A stretch of DNA of 64,000 nt from CALLMM01 sp964429855. Its GTDB lineage: Bacteria; Armatimonadota; Chthonomonadetes; Chthonomonadales; CAJBBX01. Where the stretch lies: NCBI GenBank assembly GCA_964429855.1, contig CAYSDM010000012.1:1-64000 (forward strand), in the 5' to 3' direction. A program made the position numbers and the translations under genes. Positions 1-8,663 of this stretch are shown here, in pieces. Every line of letters begins with the position of its first letter. The stretch's first letter is position 1. Below the pieces are notes generated by a model. The model ran no database searches, was not told the origin of the DNA, and worked only from the letters and a program-made list of their open reading frames with translations.

Positions 1-164
1 TTGATTTCGAGGGATCACAGGCGGAGTTTGCGCGGGCAAGTCTCCACTATGAAAAGCTCGGTCTACCCGAGAGGATCGAATTCATCCCGCATGCTGACGG
101 ACATATCTGCGCGACCCGACGCGCTTTCGAGTTTCTGGAGGATCATCTGGGAGCAGACTCGTAA
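1..164 (+). CDS. C-terminal end of an alpha/beta hydrolase (partial)
   Basis: The third reading frame is open from the window edge to a TAA at 162-164 and encodes the last 53 residues of a protein whose start lies outside. The tail reads YEKLGLPERIEFIP, then HADGH, then RRAFEFLEDHL. This matches the end of dienelactone-hydrolase or acetyl-xylan-esterase-like alpha/beta hydrolases, in which the catalytic histidine sits in a [D/G]GH motif just before the last helix (RAFxFLxxHL). The nucleophile and acid are not visible, so the substrate is unknown. A different frame over the same bases starts with TTG and runs to 222, but it has no family signal. Confidence is good that this is the true frame and moderate for the fold. 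Confidence 0.6.
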   Translation, partial: DFEGSQAEFARASLHYEKLGLPERIEFIPHADGHICATRRAFEFLEDHLGADS

Positions 165-203
165 TGAGGCTCTCAAGGCGGTTGTCGTTACGAACATTCG
201 CGC

Positions 204-327
204 AAGTACGTCGTCAAGATAGTTTGGATGTCTGTCATTCTGAGCGAAGCGAAGAAACTTAAGATGTCTCGCTGCGCTCGACAGGACAGTTAAGCGATGC
301 AGCCGTTCTACCTTGAAGGAGAACTAG
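204..327 (+). repeat. MITE-like dispersed repeat, copy 1
   Basis: A 124-base element occupies most of the gap between the hydrolase tail and the fructanase. It begins AGTACGTCGTCAAGATAG and ends CTACCTTGAAGGAGAACTAG; the ends are imperfect inverted repeats sharing TCAAGRTAG. The core (about 234-288) is a long imperfect palindrome centred on TTAAG, with GAGCGAAGCGA on one arm and TCGCTGCGCTC on the other. It has no coding capacity. Two more copies lie at 8664-8863 (opposite orientation) and 44736-44931. The rest of 165-470 holds only the promoter and ribosome binding site of the next gene. Confidence 0.75.
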
Positions 328-361
328 AATCGGAGCGAAGTAGTAAGAACGAAGAGTAATC

Positions 362-389
362 TTGCATCTTTGTGTGACATCTGTATTAT
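362..389 (+). promoter_or_regulatory. Candidate sigma-70 promoter of the fructanase gene
   Basis: TTGCAT at 362-367 and TATTAT at 384-389 are separated by 16 bases, in an A+T-rich patch unusual for this genome. The start codon of the GH32 gene is 81 bases downstream. The -10 could be shifted to TATAAA at 387-392. No operator-like repeat is evident. Confidence 0.4.
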
Positions 390-470
390 AAAATGCAGAC
401 GCCAAATAATCATCTGAGGATAGCAGTCATCTATTCCTGACCTGACGAACAAGGAGCGGGAGGATCGCCG

Positions 471-2636
471 ATGTACAGCCTGTTCTTTCTGAGCCTGTTG
501 CTGCTTGCCGGACTATCCGCTCCCGAACAGCGCCAGGATATGCTACTTGCCGATTTTGAGGGAGAGACCTACGGGGACTGGAGAGCTGAGGGAACCGCCT
601 TCGGAACCGGTCCGGCGCGCGGCACGCTTCCCGATCAGATGCCGGTGACCGGCTTTCGGGGACGGGGGCTGGTGAACACCTATCTTGGCGGCGACAGCTC
701 CACCGGAATGCTCTCCTCGCCTCCCTTTCGCATCCAGCGCCGATATATCAACTTCCTGATCGGCGGCGGCAAATACCCCGGACAGACCTGCATCAACCTG
801 GTTGTAGAAGGGCAGATCGTTCGCACCGCCACGGGTCCCAACGACCGTCCAGGCGGAAGCGAGATGCTTGCCCCGGCCTGCTGGGATGTGTCGGAACTGG
901 AGGGGAAAACGGCGGTCCTTCAGATCGTGGACATGGCGACCGACGGATGGGGACATATCAATATTGACCATATCGTTCAGAGCGATAGAAAGGTTCCGAT
1001 GATGACGGAAAAGAGCCGGGAGAAAGTCCTGGAGCAGGACTTTCTGCTGATCCCGGTAAAGACGGGCGCGCCAAAGTCCATCCTGCGCCTGCGCGCCGGG
1101 GATCGCATGTTGTGCGAGTGCGAGGTGGAACTGGCTCCTGACGCACCGGATTTTCATGCCCCGCTGGATGTGCGCGCCTGGAAAGGGCAGCGTGTTACGC
1201 TGTGGATCGAGAAGCTGCGGGAGGATTCGACCGCGCTGGAGAGGGTGAAACAGAGCGGCACGCCGGACTATCCCGAAACGCTCTACCGCGAAAAACTACG
1301 CCCGCAGTTTCACTTTACCGCGCCCATCGGCTGGCTTAACGATCCCAACGGGCTGGTCTACTACCGGGGCGAATACCATCTCTTCTTTCAGCATAATCCC
1401 TATGGCGTCAACTGGGGAAACATGCACTGGGGGCACGCCGTCAGCCGCGACCTGACGCGCTGGCAGGTTCGCCCCAACGCCCTTGCGCCGGACTCCCTCG
1501 GAACGATCTTTTCCGGCTCCGGGGTGGTGGATCGAGGCAACACAACCGGATTTCAAAGCGGCAAAGAGCCTCCCATCGTTCTGATCTACACGGCGGCGGG
1601 CGGCTCCTCTCCCGCCTCTGCCGGACAGCCCTTTACCCAGTGCCTCGCCTACAGCGCGGACGGAGGACGCACCTGGACAAAGTATGACAACAACCCCGTC
1701 CTCAAGCATGTTGCTGCGGAGAACCGCGATCCGAAAGTGGTCTGGCACGCGCCGACGCGCCGCTGGATCATGGCGCTCTATCTGAACGGCAACGAGTTCG
1801 GCTTCTATGCCTCTCCCGATCTGAAAAGCTGGACGCTCCTGCATACGATCACCGTGCCCGACTGCGCGGAGTGTCCCGACTTCTTCGAGATGCCGGTGAA
1901 GGGCGATCCGAAGACGCGAAAATGGGTCTGGACGGCGGCAAACGGGCGCTATCTGATCGGCTCCTTCGACGGGCAGCGATTCACCCCGGAGACCGGGACG
2001 CTGCAGGCGGATTTCGGCGCAAACTTCTATGCGGTGCAGACCTACAGCGATCTGCCCGCCTCGGACGGCAGGCGGATTCAGCTTGCCTGGATGGCGGGAG
2101 GGAACTATCCGCAGATGCCCTTCAATCAGCAGATGTCGTTCCCCTGTGAACTGACTCTGCGCCCGACCCCGGAAGGGCTGCGTCTGTTCCGTCTGCCCGC
2201 GCGCGAGATTCGCGGACTCTATGAGCGGGAGCGCGTCTGGAGCGATCTTTCCCTGAAACCGGGCGAAAATCCGCTTTCGGGACTGACCGGCGAGTTATGG
2301 GATATCGAGACCGAGATCGAGATCGGAGAGGCGGCGGAGGTGGGACTGCGCGTGCGGGGAGAGGCGATTCGTTATTCGGTTCGTGAGAAGACGCTCTCCA
2401 GTCTGGGGCGCAATGCGCCGCTGGAGCCGATCCAAGGGCGCATCCGCCTGCGCGCTCTGGCCGACCGCGCCTCCCTGGAGGTCTTCGGCAACGATGGTCG
2501 AGTGTCGCTGACCTCCTGCTTCCTGCCGCGTGAGGAGGAGCGCGGTCTGGAAATCTATGCCGTCGGAGGGACAGCGCGAATCGTTCGCCTGCAGGCGCGC
2601 AGCCTGCGCTCCGCCGTTCCGCAGACGGCGCGATAA
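471..2636 (+). CDS. Secreted glycoside hydrolase family 32 (levanase/fructanase)
   Basis: A 721-residue exported beta-fructosidase. Residues 1-18 form a signal peptide. Residues about 25-180 are a beta-sandwich-like domain beginning LADFEGETYGDW that often precedes GH32 domains in Planctomycetota and related phyla. The five-bladed catalytic propeller begins about residue 280. The three GH32 signatures are present: WLNDPNG at 288-294 (nucleophile D291), RDP at 419-421 (transition-state stabiliser D420) and EC at 467-468 (acid/base E467). The C-terminal beta-sandwich ends in SLEVFGNDGRVSLTS. It should hydrolyse fructose polymers or sucrose outside the cell; levan, inulin and sucrose cannot be separated from sequence. 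AAGGAG at 451 supports the ATG. The next gene follows after 24 bases and is probably co-transcribed. Confidence 0.93.
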   Translation: MYSLFFLSLLLLAGLSAPEQRQDMLLADFEGETYGDWRAEGTAFGTGPARGTLPDQMPVTGFRGRGLVNTYLGGDSSTGMLSSPPFRIQRRYINFLIGGGKYPGQTCINLVVEGQIVRTATGPNDRPGGSEMLAPACWDVSELEGKTAVLQIVDMATDGWGHINIDHIVQSDRKVPMMTEKSREKVLEQDFLLIPVKTGAPKSILRLRAGDRMLCECEVELAPDAPDFHAPLDVRAWKGQRVTLWIEKLREDSTALERVKQSGTPDYPETLYREKLRPQFHFTAPIGWLNDPNGLVYYRGEYHLFFQHNPYGVNWGNMHWGHAVSRDLTRWQVRPNALAPDSLGTIFSGSGVVDRGNTTGFQSGKEPPIVLIYTAAGGSSPASAGQPFTQCLAYSADGGRTWTKYDNNPVLKHVAAENRDPKVVWHAPTRRWIMALYLNGNEFGFYASPDLKSWTLLHTITVPDCAECPDFFEMPVKGDPKTRKWVWTAANGRYLIGSFDGQRFTPETGTLQADFGANFYAVQTYSDLPASDGRRIQLAWMAGGNYPQMPFNQQMSFPCELTLRPTPEGLRLFRLPAREIRGLYERERVWSDLSLKPGENPLSGLTGELWDIETEIEIGEAAEVGLRVRGEAIRYSVREKTLSSLGRNAPLEPIQGRIRLRALADRASLEVFGNDGRVSLTSCFLPREEERGLEIYAVGGTARIVRLQARSLRSAVPQTAR

Positions 2637-2660
2637 CAGAGAATCAACAAGGAGAACAGA

Positions 2661-3707
2661 ATGCCACGCGAAGTTGTCACGCGGGATGGCTCTTCGTTCC
2701 GCTTTCGAGAATATGATTTGCCCGCTCTCGGACCCCGTCAGGTGCGGGTGCAGACGCAGTTTGCCGCGCCCAAGCACGGCACGGAGATGCACGGACTGAC
2801 CGGAAGCGCGTTTGACCGCAAAGTCTGGAACCCGGAACTTCGGATGTTTCTACCGCGCCCGGAAGGGGAAGCCGCTCCCGCCGCACCCGGTGAACGCGGC
2901 ATCGGGAATATGGTGGTCGGGGTGGTGACGGAGGTCGGTTCAGAGGTGACCCGCTGGCAGGTCGGGGATCGGGTCTTCGGATACGGCGCGATCCGCGAGG
3001 CGCATCAGGCGGAGGAGGATCGCTGGTATCCGCTGGGCGCGCTCTCCGAGTCGGACGCCGTCTGCGTGGATCCGGCGCATGTGGCGTTTGTCTCGGTGCG
3101 TGACGGGAACATTCGAATCGGGGATACGGTGGCGGTCTACGGACTGGGCGCTATCGGTCTGCTGGCGGTGCAGATCGCGCGGGCAGGTGGCGCGCGGAAA
3201 GTCTTTGCGGTAGACCCGCTGGCGATCCGAAGAGAGTATGCGGAGGCGCACGGGGCAGACCGCGCCTTTGACCCGCTGACCTGTGACGCCGCCCTGGAGA
3301 TCAAGCGCGCCACCGGAAACGCGGGGGTGGATGTCTCCATCGAAACATCCGGCAACGGGCGCGCCCTGCACGACTCGATTCGCTGCATCCGTCAGTGCGG
3401 CGTCATTGTCCACGTTCCCTGGGGACCGAAGGACTGCTCCGCCCTGCGTCTGGATGAGGAGTTCCACCTGAACCGCCCGACGATCATCGGAAGTCAGGCG
3501 TGGTCTGGCTGGGGCAATCCCGACCGATCCTATCCCCTCTGGACGCACGAGCGCGCTTTCGAGGCGACCATCGAGCTATTCCGCGCCGGACTGACGACCG
3601 GTGAAGGTGTCGTGACGCCGATCATTTCGATAGACGAGGCTCCCGACGCGCTCGCGGACCTGCTGGCGCATCCCGAGCAGACGATCAAAATCGGCGTGAG
3701 ATTCTGA
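2661..3707 (+). CDS. MDR-family NAD(P)-dependent dehydrogenase, atypical zinc site
   Basis: A 348-residue medium-chain dehydrogenase/reductase. The Rossmann motif VYGLGAIGLLAVQIA starts near residue 158, and an N-terminal GroES-like domain ends with VGDRVFGYG. The catalytic zinc ligands of zinc alcohol dehydrogenases look altered: where GxCGTD is expected the protein reads PKHGTEMHG (His in place of Cys), and the GHE ligand motif is replaced by GIGNMVVG. It probably oxidises or reduces a sugar or polyol, but the substrate cannot be named. It lies 24 bases behind the GH32 gene with its own AAGGAG, so a role in using released sugar is plausible. No terminator is visible before the convergent next gene. 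Confidence 0.8.
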   Translation: MPREVVTRDGSSFRFREYDLPALGPRQVRVQTQFAAPKHGTEMHGLTGSAFDRKVWNPELRMFLPRPEGEAAPAAPGERGIGNMVVGVVTEVGSEVTRWQVGDRVFGYGAIREAHQAEEDRWYPLGALSESDAVCVDPAHVAFVSVRDGNIRIGDTVAVYGLGAIGLLAVQIARAGGARKVFAVDPLAIRREYAEAHGADRAFDPLTCDAALEIKRATGNAGVDVSIETSGNGRALHDSIRCIRQCGVIVHVPWGPKDCSALRLDEEFHLNRPTIIGSQAWSGWGNPDRSYPLWTHERAFEATIELFRAGLTTGEGVVTPIISIDEAPDALADLLAHPEQTIKIGVRF

Positions 3708-3748
3708 CGCCTGTGGATGCTGTTCGTGCGCCGGAGCGGCGTGCGGAC

Positions 3749-4612
3749 TCAGCGCGGATGCAGCAGCATTGAGTCCGCCACCGCCTGTAGTTCGCCGTTG
3801 AATCGCTGAACGAGCGCAGCGCCCCGCGACGGATCGTTGGCGAAGACCGTCAGCAGGGAGCGCGGCGTAAAGGCGCGCCCTCCCGCTGCCACCGCCGCCG
3901 TCTCCTTCAGGCGCAGGGTGACCGAGCCGTTCACGAAGACCGCCTCGCCCTTCTCATGCTGCACGCCCGCCTGGAACCCGACGTTTTTCACCGGGATCGT
4001 CAGCGCGCCGCTCGCTCCCGCGCCGGGCGTGTAGGTCGCCGGGGCGGTGCGGCTGCCGGGCTGCGCGGGCATCATCCAGCGGTCATAGACTACCTCTTTG
4101 ACCGTAAAGGGCGTTTCGGAGCGATTGATCAGGGTGACCCACTTCGCCAGATAGGGACGATTGCCCGGAAGCACCTCATACATCACCTCCGCCGCCAGCC
4201 CCTCATATCGCCGCACGCCGTGCAGATGGATCGTCAGCAGCCGTCCGCCATGCGCCGGAGTAGCGACCGACTGGATGTTGTAGACCCAGTCCCCCTCCAG
4301 TCGCACCTTCGACGGCAGCTTTGCGCCTGCGGGAGTCTCCAGCGTCCACTCCGCCTCATGCGTATTCGCCGCCGCCAGACGCGGACCGCCGCCCTTCGCC
4401 TCCACCTTCAGGGTGGTCAGCGTGCCGCGCGCGCGGTCAAAGTGGATGACTCGCTCCACGGAATCGTTTCCGATCCGCCATGTCAGGGTCTTCTCATGGA
4501 AGTAGACATAGGCGCGTTTGCCCTTGAAAGCGCCGTTTTTGGAATCGGCTCCCGCCGTCCCCGACAGGACTGCCGTCAGCAAAAGAAGCGCGAGTAGAAC
4601 CGTCCGAATCAA
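3749..4612 (-). CDS. Secreted beta-sandwich protein resembling a GH36 N-terminal domain
   Basis: A 287-residue protein. I chose the TTG start at 4612 because AGGAGG lies 7 bases upstream and the product then starts with a clean signal peptide, MIRTVLLALLLLTAVLSG. The frame stays open further upstream but that part is Arg/Pro-rich and signal-free. The mature protein opens LTWRIGNDSVERVIHFD with TTLKVEAKGGG, like the N-terminal supersandwich domain of GH36-type alpha-galactosidases. It continues as alternating strands to the end with no (beta/alpha)8 catalytic domain. It could be a carbohydrate-binding or orphan accessory protein; enzymatic activity is not supported. It stands alone on the minus strand, convergent with the dehydrogenase. 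Confidence 0.65.
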   Translation of the reverse strand: MIRTVLLALLLLTAVLSGTAGADSKNGAFKGKRAYVYFHEKTLTWRIGNDSVERVIHFDRARGTLTTLKVEAKGGGPRLAAANTHEAEWTLETPAGAKLPSKVRLEGDWVYNIQSVATPAHGGRLLTIHLHGVRRYEGLAAEVMYEVLPGNRPYLAKWVTLINRSETPFTVKEVVYDRWMMPAQPGSRTAPATYTPGAGASGALTIPVKNVGFQAGVQHEKGEAVFVNGSVTLRLKETAAVAAGGRAFTPRSLLTVFANDPSRGAALVQRFNGELQAVADSMLLHPR

Positions 4613-4773
4613 TTCGAAACCTCCTGCCCCGGGGAGCGCGAATCGCCGCGGTCGGGGATGGCGTAGAGTTTCCGACACCTGTCGGGATGTCCGCCTCCGA
4701 CATACATTCGCGGCGATCCCGCCAGACTCCTGCTGAATCGAGTCGCGCGCCGACGCAGACTCCAAAATGCCCG

Positions 4774-6918
4774 TTACTCCAGCAGATAGGCGCTGCCGTG
4801 TGTCGTCTGTATGCGCGACAGCATCCGGCGGATCTGATCAAGAGCCTGGGCGAAGTGGTGGATCGGCTGACGGCGATTGCTCACGCCTCCCAGCCGCAGG
4901 CAGAAGATCGGGTAGCGGCGCAGTTGTCCGTGCGCGTCCGTCGTCTCCATATATCCCTGACGGCTCTGCTCCGCCGTATAGACATCGCGCGCCGCCTGAT
5001 CGAACCGGCGGACGATCTCCCGGCAGACCGTCTCCGCCTGCTCCGGCGCCAGCAGCAGATAGAAGTGGTCATAGTCGCCCTGCGCCAGAAACTGATCGGA
5101 GTGCGGATGCTGCGCCAGCGCGTTCTCCAGCGCGCGCGCCGCCTTCAGCAGCGCCTCATCACTGTGGGCGATTCCGTAGACGTTGGTGAAGGCGCGGAAG
5201 TGCCGGATGTCGCCGTAGAGTAGAACGGTGGGCTGCCCCTGAGAAAGACGCAGGTTCGCCTCCTGCTCAAACGCGATCCGATCCGGCAGTCCGGTGACGG
5301 GATGGACATGGCTGGCGCGGTTGACCTTCAGGTCGGTGATCGTCTCCAGCAGAGCGCGCACCGGCAGGACGCCCGCATATATGCCGTTATCCGCGACGAT
5401 GACATCGTGGTGAAAACGCATTCCCCGCCGATAGGTGACCTGTTTGGCGACCTGCTCCAGTGATGTCTCGGAATCCACGATCAGAGGCTGGCAGTCCATC
5501 AGCGTCGAGACGGGGCGACTCCGGCAGTCCGGGTCGGCGGCGAGCGCTTGCTCCAGCCGCTCACGCATCACCAGCCCTTCGATTCGCTCCTCCGCCAGGA
5601 TCACCACGCTCTCGATGTCCGGGTTCTTATAGAATTTGTTGGCGATGGTCTCTATCGGCGTCTCCGGCGGGAAGCTCAAGCCGATGCGCGCCGCTTTTCC
5701 GACCGGGAACGGACTGGTTCCCAGACGCAGGCGGCGGCGGGCGACGTGTTCCGCCAGCAGATCGCGTATCTCGCGCCGCAATGACCGGAATCCGTCATTG
5801 GGTCGGCTGAGCAGATAGCCCTGCCCATAGGTGACGCCGATCTCCATGACGACGGAGAGTTCGTCGCGAGTCTCGATGCCTTCGGCGATCATTGCCGCGC
5901 CGATCTGCATGGCATATTTGTTGAGCGTGGAGAGGAGAGCGCGGCGCGTTCCGCTGTTCTCGATGCTGCGCACCAGCGAGCGGTCTATCTTCACAAAATC
6001 GGGACGCAGTTCGGCGATGGTATGCAGGCTGCTGTAGCCCGCGCCTGCGTCATCAATGGCGATTTTGAAACCCTGACCGCGAAGCTCTTCGATATAGTGC
6101 ACCAGACGCGGAAAGTCCTCCACGGTCTGCCGTTCCGTCAGTTCCAGCACGATCTGCCGGGGAGAGATATGGCTTTCGGCAGCGCGATCCGCCAGCGTGC
6201 GGTCGGTCTCATGGACAAAATCCAGCCCCTCCGCATCCATATTCAGAAACAGGTGGGCTTTGATACCGGTCTGAGAGGCGCGGGTAAAACAGATCTCCTG
6301 GCAGGCGATGTCCACCCAGGAGACCAGCCGCGCTCGATCCGCTGCGGAGATCAGCGCGCCCGGGCGCCGTAGAACGCCGCTCTGCGGCACGCGCATCAGC
6401 GCCTCATAGCCGAAGACCTGCCCGGAATTCAGATGAACGATCGCCTGGAACTGCACGTTCAACCGCCGGTTGACCAGCATATCCAGAAGCTCGCTCAACT
6501 CCTCCAGATTCTCCTGCAGCAGCCCCACCGAACTGACAAAGGCAACGGGCATGATCTGCAGCCCTTCCGTATCGCCGGGATCGGCTTCCAGAGCCTCCGG
6601 AGCTGCCAGTTTCCGCCGCATCTGATCGAGCAGGGAGTGTACATGGAGCGGATCGAACGGCTCCCGACTGAAGGGAGTCGCCAGACAGATGCAGGTGTGC
6701 CGGTCACAGGAAATTACGCTGATATCGCAGGGGTCGAGGAGAGACTGCTCCAGCGCTTGGCGGATACGCTGATCCATGTTCGAAGGCGGCTCTTCGCCCG
6801 TATAGCGGCAAAGGAATGCTGTGGTCGCCTCTTGAAACCCGTTCACGAACTGCGTGATCGGGTTCTCACGCGACACGACCCGCACGCCGTTTCCCGGCGT
6901 TCCGTTGGATTCGAACAT
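4774..6918 (-). CDS. EAL-CBS-GGDEF-like c-di-GMP signalling protein
   Basis: A 714-residue cytoplasmic protein. After an N-terminal sensory-like region of about 150 residues comes an EAL phosphodiesterase domain (about 155-400). It has YEALMR with E172, FLNMD, LELTE, IDDAGAGYSSL, VKIDRS, AEGIE and YGQGY, so the metal-binding and catalytic residues appear intact. A CBS pair (about 425-560) follows, then a GGDEF-fold domain whose signature at 613-619 is QGDYDHF rather than GGDEF. It should therefore hydrolyse cyclic di-GMP, with the CBS and degenerate GGDEF parts probably sensing nucleotides; that regulation is inferred. GAGGAG upstream supports the ATG. A PilZ receptor gene lies 1.3 kb away on the same strand. 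Confidence 0.88.
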   Translation of the reverse strand: MFESNGTPGNGVRVVSRENPITQFVNGFQEATTAFLCRYTGEEPPSNMDQRIRQALEQSLLDPCDISVISCDRHTCICLATPFSREPFDPLHVHSLLDQMRRKLAAPEALEADPGDTEGLQIMPVAFVSSVGLLQENLEELSELLDMLVNRRLNVQFQAIVHLNSGQVFGYEALMRVPQSGVLRRPGALISAADRARLVSWVDIACQEICFTRASQTGIKAHLFLNMDAEGLDFVHETDRTLADRAAESHISPRQIVLELTERQTVEDFPRLVHYIEELRGQGFKIAIDDAGAGYSSLHTIAELRPDFVKIDRSLVRSIENSGTRRALLSTLNKYAMQIGAAMIAEGIETRDELSVVMEIGVTYGQGYLLSRPNDGFRSLRREIRDLLAEHVARRRLRLGTSPFPVGKAARIGLSFPPETPIETIANKFYKNPDIESVVILAEERIEGLVMRERLEQALAADPDCRSRPVSTLMDCQPLIVDSETSLEQVAKQVTYRRGMRFHHDVIVADNGIYAGVLPVRALLETITDLKVNRASHVHPVTGLPDRIAFEQEANLRLSQGQPTVLLYGDIRHFRAFTNVYGIAHSDEALLKAARALENALAQHPHSDQFLAQGDYDHFYLLLAPEQAETVCREIVRRFDQAARDVYTAEQSRQGYMETTDAHGQLRRYPIFCLRLGGVSNRRQPIHHFAQALDQIRRMLSRIQTTHGSAYLLE

Positions 6919-7138
6919 TCGGACAGTCTCCTCGTACCTGCTACTCCCTGCCTCGTCTCCGGAGCAGAAGAGGAACCGGTGGTGCTACTAATATCGGTTG
7001 AAATGCTGGAATTCCATACACGATGTGTTCTCTTATTCCATAAATCCGATGGTGACCATGAATAGAGGATCAGGCAGGAGTATGCGGGGAGACGCGCGGA
7101 AGTTTATGAGGCAGACAGATAAGGAAGGAGCGATAAGA

Positions 7139-7879
7139 ATGCCTGACAGGATCGTTATCGGGATGATGGCAGCCGTCTTCCTGACTCTTGGCGGCTCTGG
7201 CGCGAAAGCGCAGACTCCGGGCAAACAGGAGGGCAAGTCCTTCAAGAAGGAGATTGTCAAGACGGTAACCGTGCAGTATCTTCTCTACCTGCCGAAGGAG
7301 TATGGAAAAGACCCGGCGGCGAAGTTTCCCCTCATCCTGTTTCTACACGGCGCGGGCGAACGCGGCGCGGATCTGGAGAAGGTGAAGGCGCACGGTCCGC
7401 CCAGACTGGCGGCAGAGGGAAAGGAACTGCCGTTTATTATCGTCTCGCCGCAGTGTCCGGAGCGGCAGTTCTGGTCGCATGAGGCGCTCAACGCCCTTCT
7501 GGAGGAGATCATTGCGCAGTACAACGTGGATCAGGATCGAATCTATCTGACCGGGCTGAGCATGGGAGGCTATGGGACATGGGAGATGGCGATGGCTTAT
7601 CCCGACCGTTTCGCCGCCCTTGTCCCGATCTGCGGCGGCGGTGATCCGGGTGGAGTGGAGAAGATAAAGCATCTCCCCATCTGGGTCTTTCATGGAGCGA
7701 AGGATAAGGCGGTTCCGCTCTCCGAGTCGCAGAAGATGGTGGACGCGCTGAAGGCGCTGAAAGCGGATGTGCAGTTTACGGTCTACCCCGAACTGGAGCA
7801 TGACTGCTGGACGGAGACCTATAACAATCGCGCTCTCTACGAGTGGCTTCTGAAACAGAAGCGTAAACCGCGTCTGTAA
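7139..7879 (+). CDS. Secreted alpha/beta hydrolase (esterase/peptidase, COG4099-like)
   Basis: A 246-residue product when started at the ATG at 7139, which is preceded by AAGGAAGGAG and gives a signal peptide (MPDRIVIGMMAAVFLTLGGS, then AKA). In-frame starts up to 6998 lack these features. The mature part is a compact esterase: YLLYLPKEY, the oxyanion-hole region LFLHGAGERG, nucleophile elbow GLSMGGYG, acid in GAKDKAVP and catalytic His in LEHDCW. It fits the phospholipase/carboxylesterase and prolyl-oligopeptidase-like esterases often found beside polysaccharide-degrading enzymes, for instance as feruloyl or acetyl esterases. Substrate is unknown. It is an isolated transcription unit. Confidence 0.82.
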   Translation: MPDRIVIGMMAAVFLTLGGSGAKAQTPGKQEGKSFKKEIVKTVTVQYLLYLPKEYGKDPAAKFPLILFLHGAGERGADLEKVKAHGPPRLAAEGKELPFIIVSPQCPERQFWSHEALNALLEEIIAQYNVDQDRIYLTGLSMGGYGTWEMAMAYPDRFAALVPICGGGDPGGVEKIKHLPIWVFHGAKDKAVPLSESQKMVDALKALKADVQFTVYPELEHDCWTETYNNRALYEWLLKQKRKPRL

Positions 7880-7911
7880 TCCGCCGCCGCGGAAGATACC
7901 CGGAACAGAAC

Positions 7912-8161
7912 CTATGAGGAGGCGCTCGGAACCAGCGCCTCCACATCTACAATCTGTCCGGCGGCGGACGCCTGAATCGCCCCGAAAACCATCGCCATGC
8001 TCTTGAGATTGTCCGCCAGTGTTGTGGGAGGCTCGGGACCGCCGTCCAGCCAGTCCAGAAACTGCCCGATGATGGCGTTATGTCCCTCCAGAGAGGGCTG
8101 TACGGCGGGAATATCCTCGATCAGCATCCCGCGTCCGGGACGATGCTGCGCCAGCCGCTTT
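7912..8161 (-). pseudogene. C-terminal remnant of a Gfo/Idh/MocA oxidoreductase
   Basis: About 80 codons, open from an upstream TGA near 8170, encode only the end of a sugar-dehydrogenase-like protein: EGHNAIIGQFLDWL, then PTTLADNLKSMAMVFGAI, then ASAAGQIVDVE. This is the typical last helix pair of the family. The NAD-binding Rossmann domain (normally about 130 residues) and most of the C-terminal domain are absent, and no continuation is visible in other frames across 8162-8186. There is no convincing start. I read it as a 5'-deleted relic squeezed between the esterase and the PilZ gene. A free-standing short protein starting at 8127 is a less likely alternative. Confidence 0.7.
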
Positions 8162-8186
8162 TGCGGTCACCGGGGGAATGGCAGGG

Positions 8187-8642
8187 TCAGGCGGCGTCTT
8201 GCACCAGCGGGGAATCGCTCTCCTTCTCCACCGCCTCATCCCAGAGCAGACACATATAGCGGAGAAGGACGTTCGTCTCCTCCTCTGTCAGCGCGATGAA
8301 GTTGATCCCCAGGCTGGTATCCGCCCCCGCTTCCTGGACAACCATCACCTCGCAGGCGGCGATGAGCCAGTTCTCCTCATACAGAGGCGCGGCGAGAATG
8401 ACTGTCTCTCCTTTTGACAGAGGCGGGATTCCGGTTCCCCGGACGCACGCTCCCGAAAGACTGATGTCCTGAACGGTCATGGAATAGTCCTTGTCGTTCA
8501 CAAACACCGTCGCCGGCATTCCCTCCACGCTCCAGCGCGCAAATCGTCGGCGATCCGACGATTTCAACAATCTGGCGCGACTCTGCGCCGCCGTATGTAC
8601 ATAGCGGTCGCGAATAGACTGCAGTTGTTCCTGAAACGACAT
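8187..8642 (-). CDS. PilZ-domain cyclic-di-GMP receptor
   Basis: A 151-residue protein. The ATG at 8642 has AGGGAG eight bases upstream; a TTG six codons earlier has none. Residues about 28-35 contain the RxxxR ligand motif (RRRFARW) and VQDISLSGACV supplies the [D/N]xSxxG half, so cyclic di-GMP binding is likely. The remainder is a beta barrel followed by an acidic helix (TEEETNVLLRYMCLLWDEAVEKE). There is no transmembrane segment or effector domain, so it probably acts through a partner. Directly upstream, the ribosome binding site almost touches copy 2 of the dispersed repeat (8664-8863), which may carry or disturb the promoter. Confidence 0.85.
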   Translation of the reverse strand: MSFQEQLQSIRDRYVHTAAQSRARLLKSSDRRRFARWSVEGMPATVFVNDKDYSMTVQDISLSGACVRGTGIPPLSKGETVILAAPLYEENWLIAACEVMVVQEAGADTSLGINFIALTEEETNVLLRYMCLLWDEAVEKESDSPLVQDAA

Positions 8643-8663
8643 GAAAGAGATCTCCCTCAAGAG

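Noticed and set aside
1..222. Frame-1 reading opening with TTG at the window edge
   Set aside because: Its product has no family signal, whereas frame 3 gives a convincing alpha/beta hydrolase C-terminus ending at 164.
2530..2799. Short overlapping frame at the GH32/dehydrogenase junction
   Set aside because: Both flanking genes have strong domain evidence and ribosome binding sites; this frame has neither.
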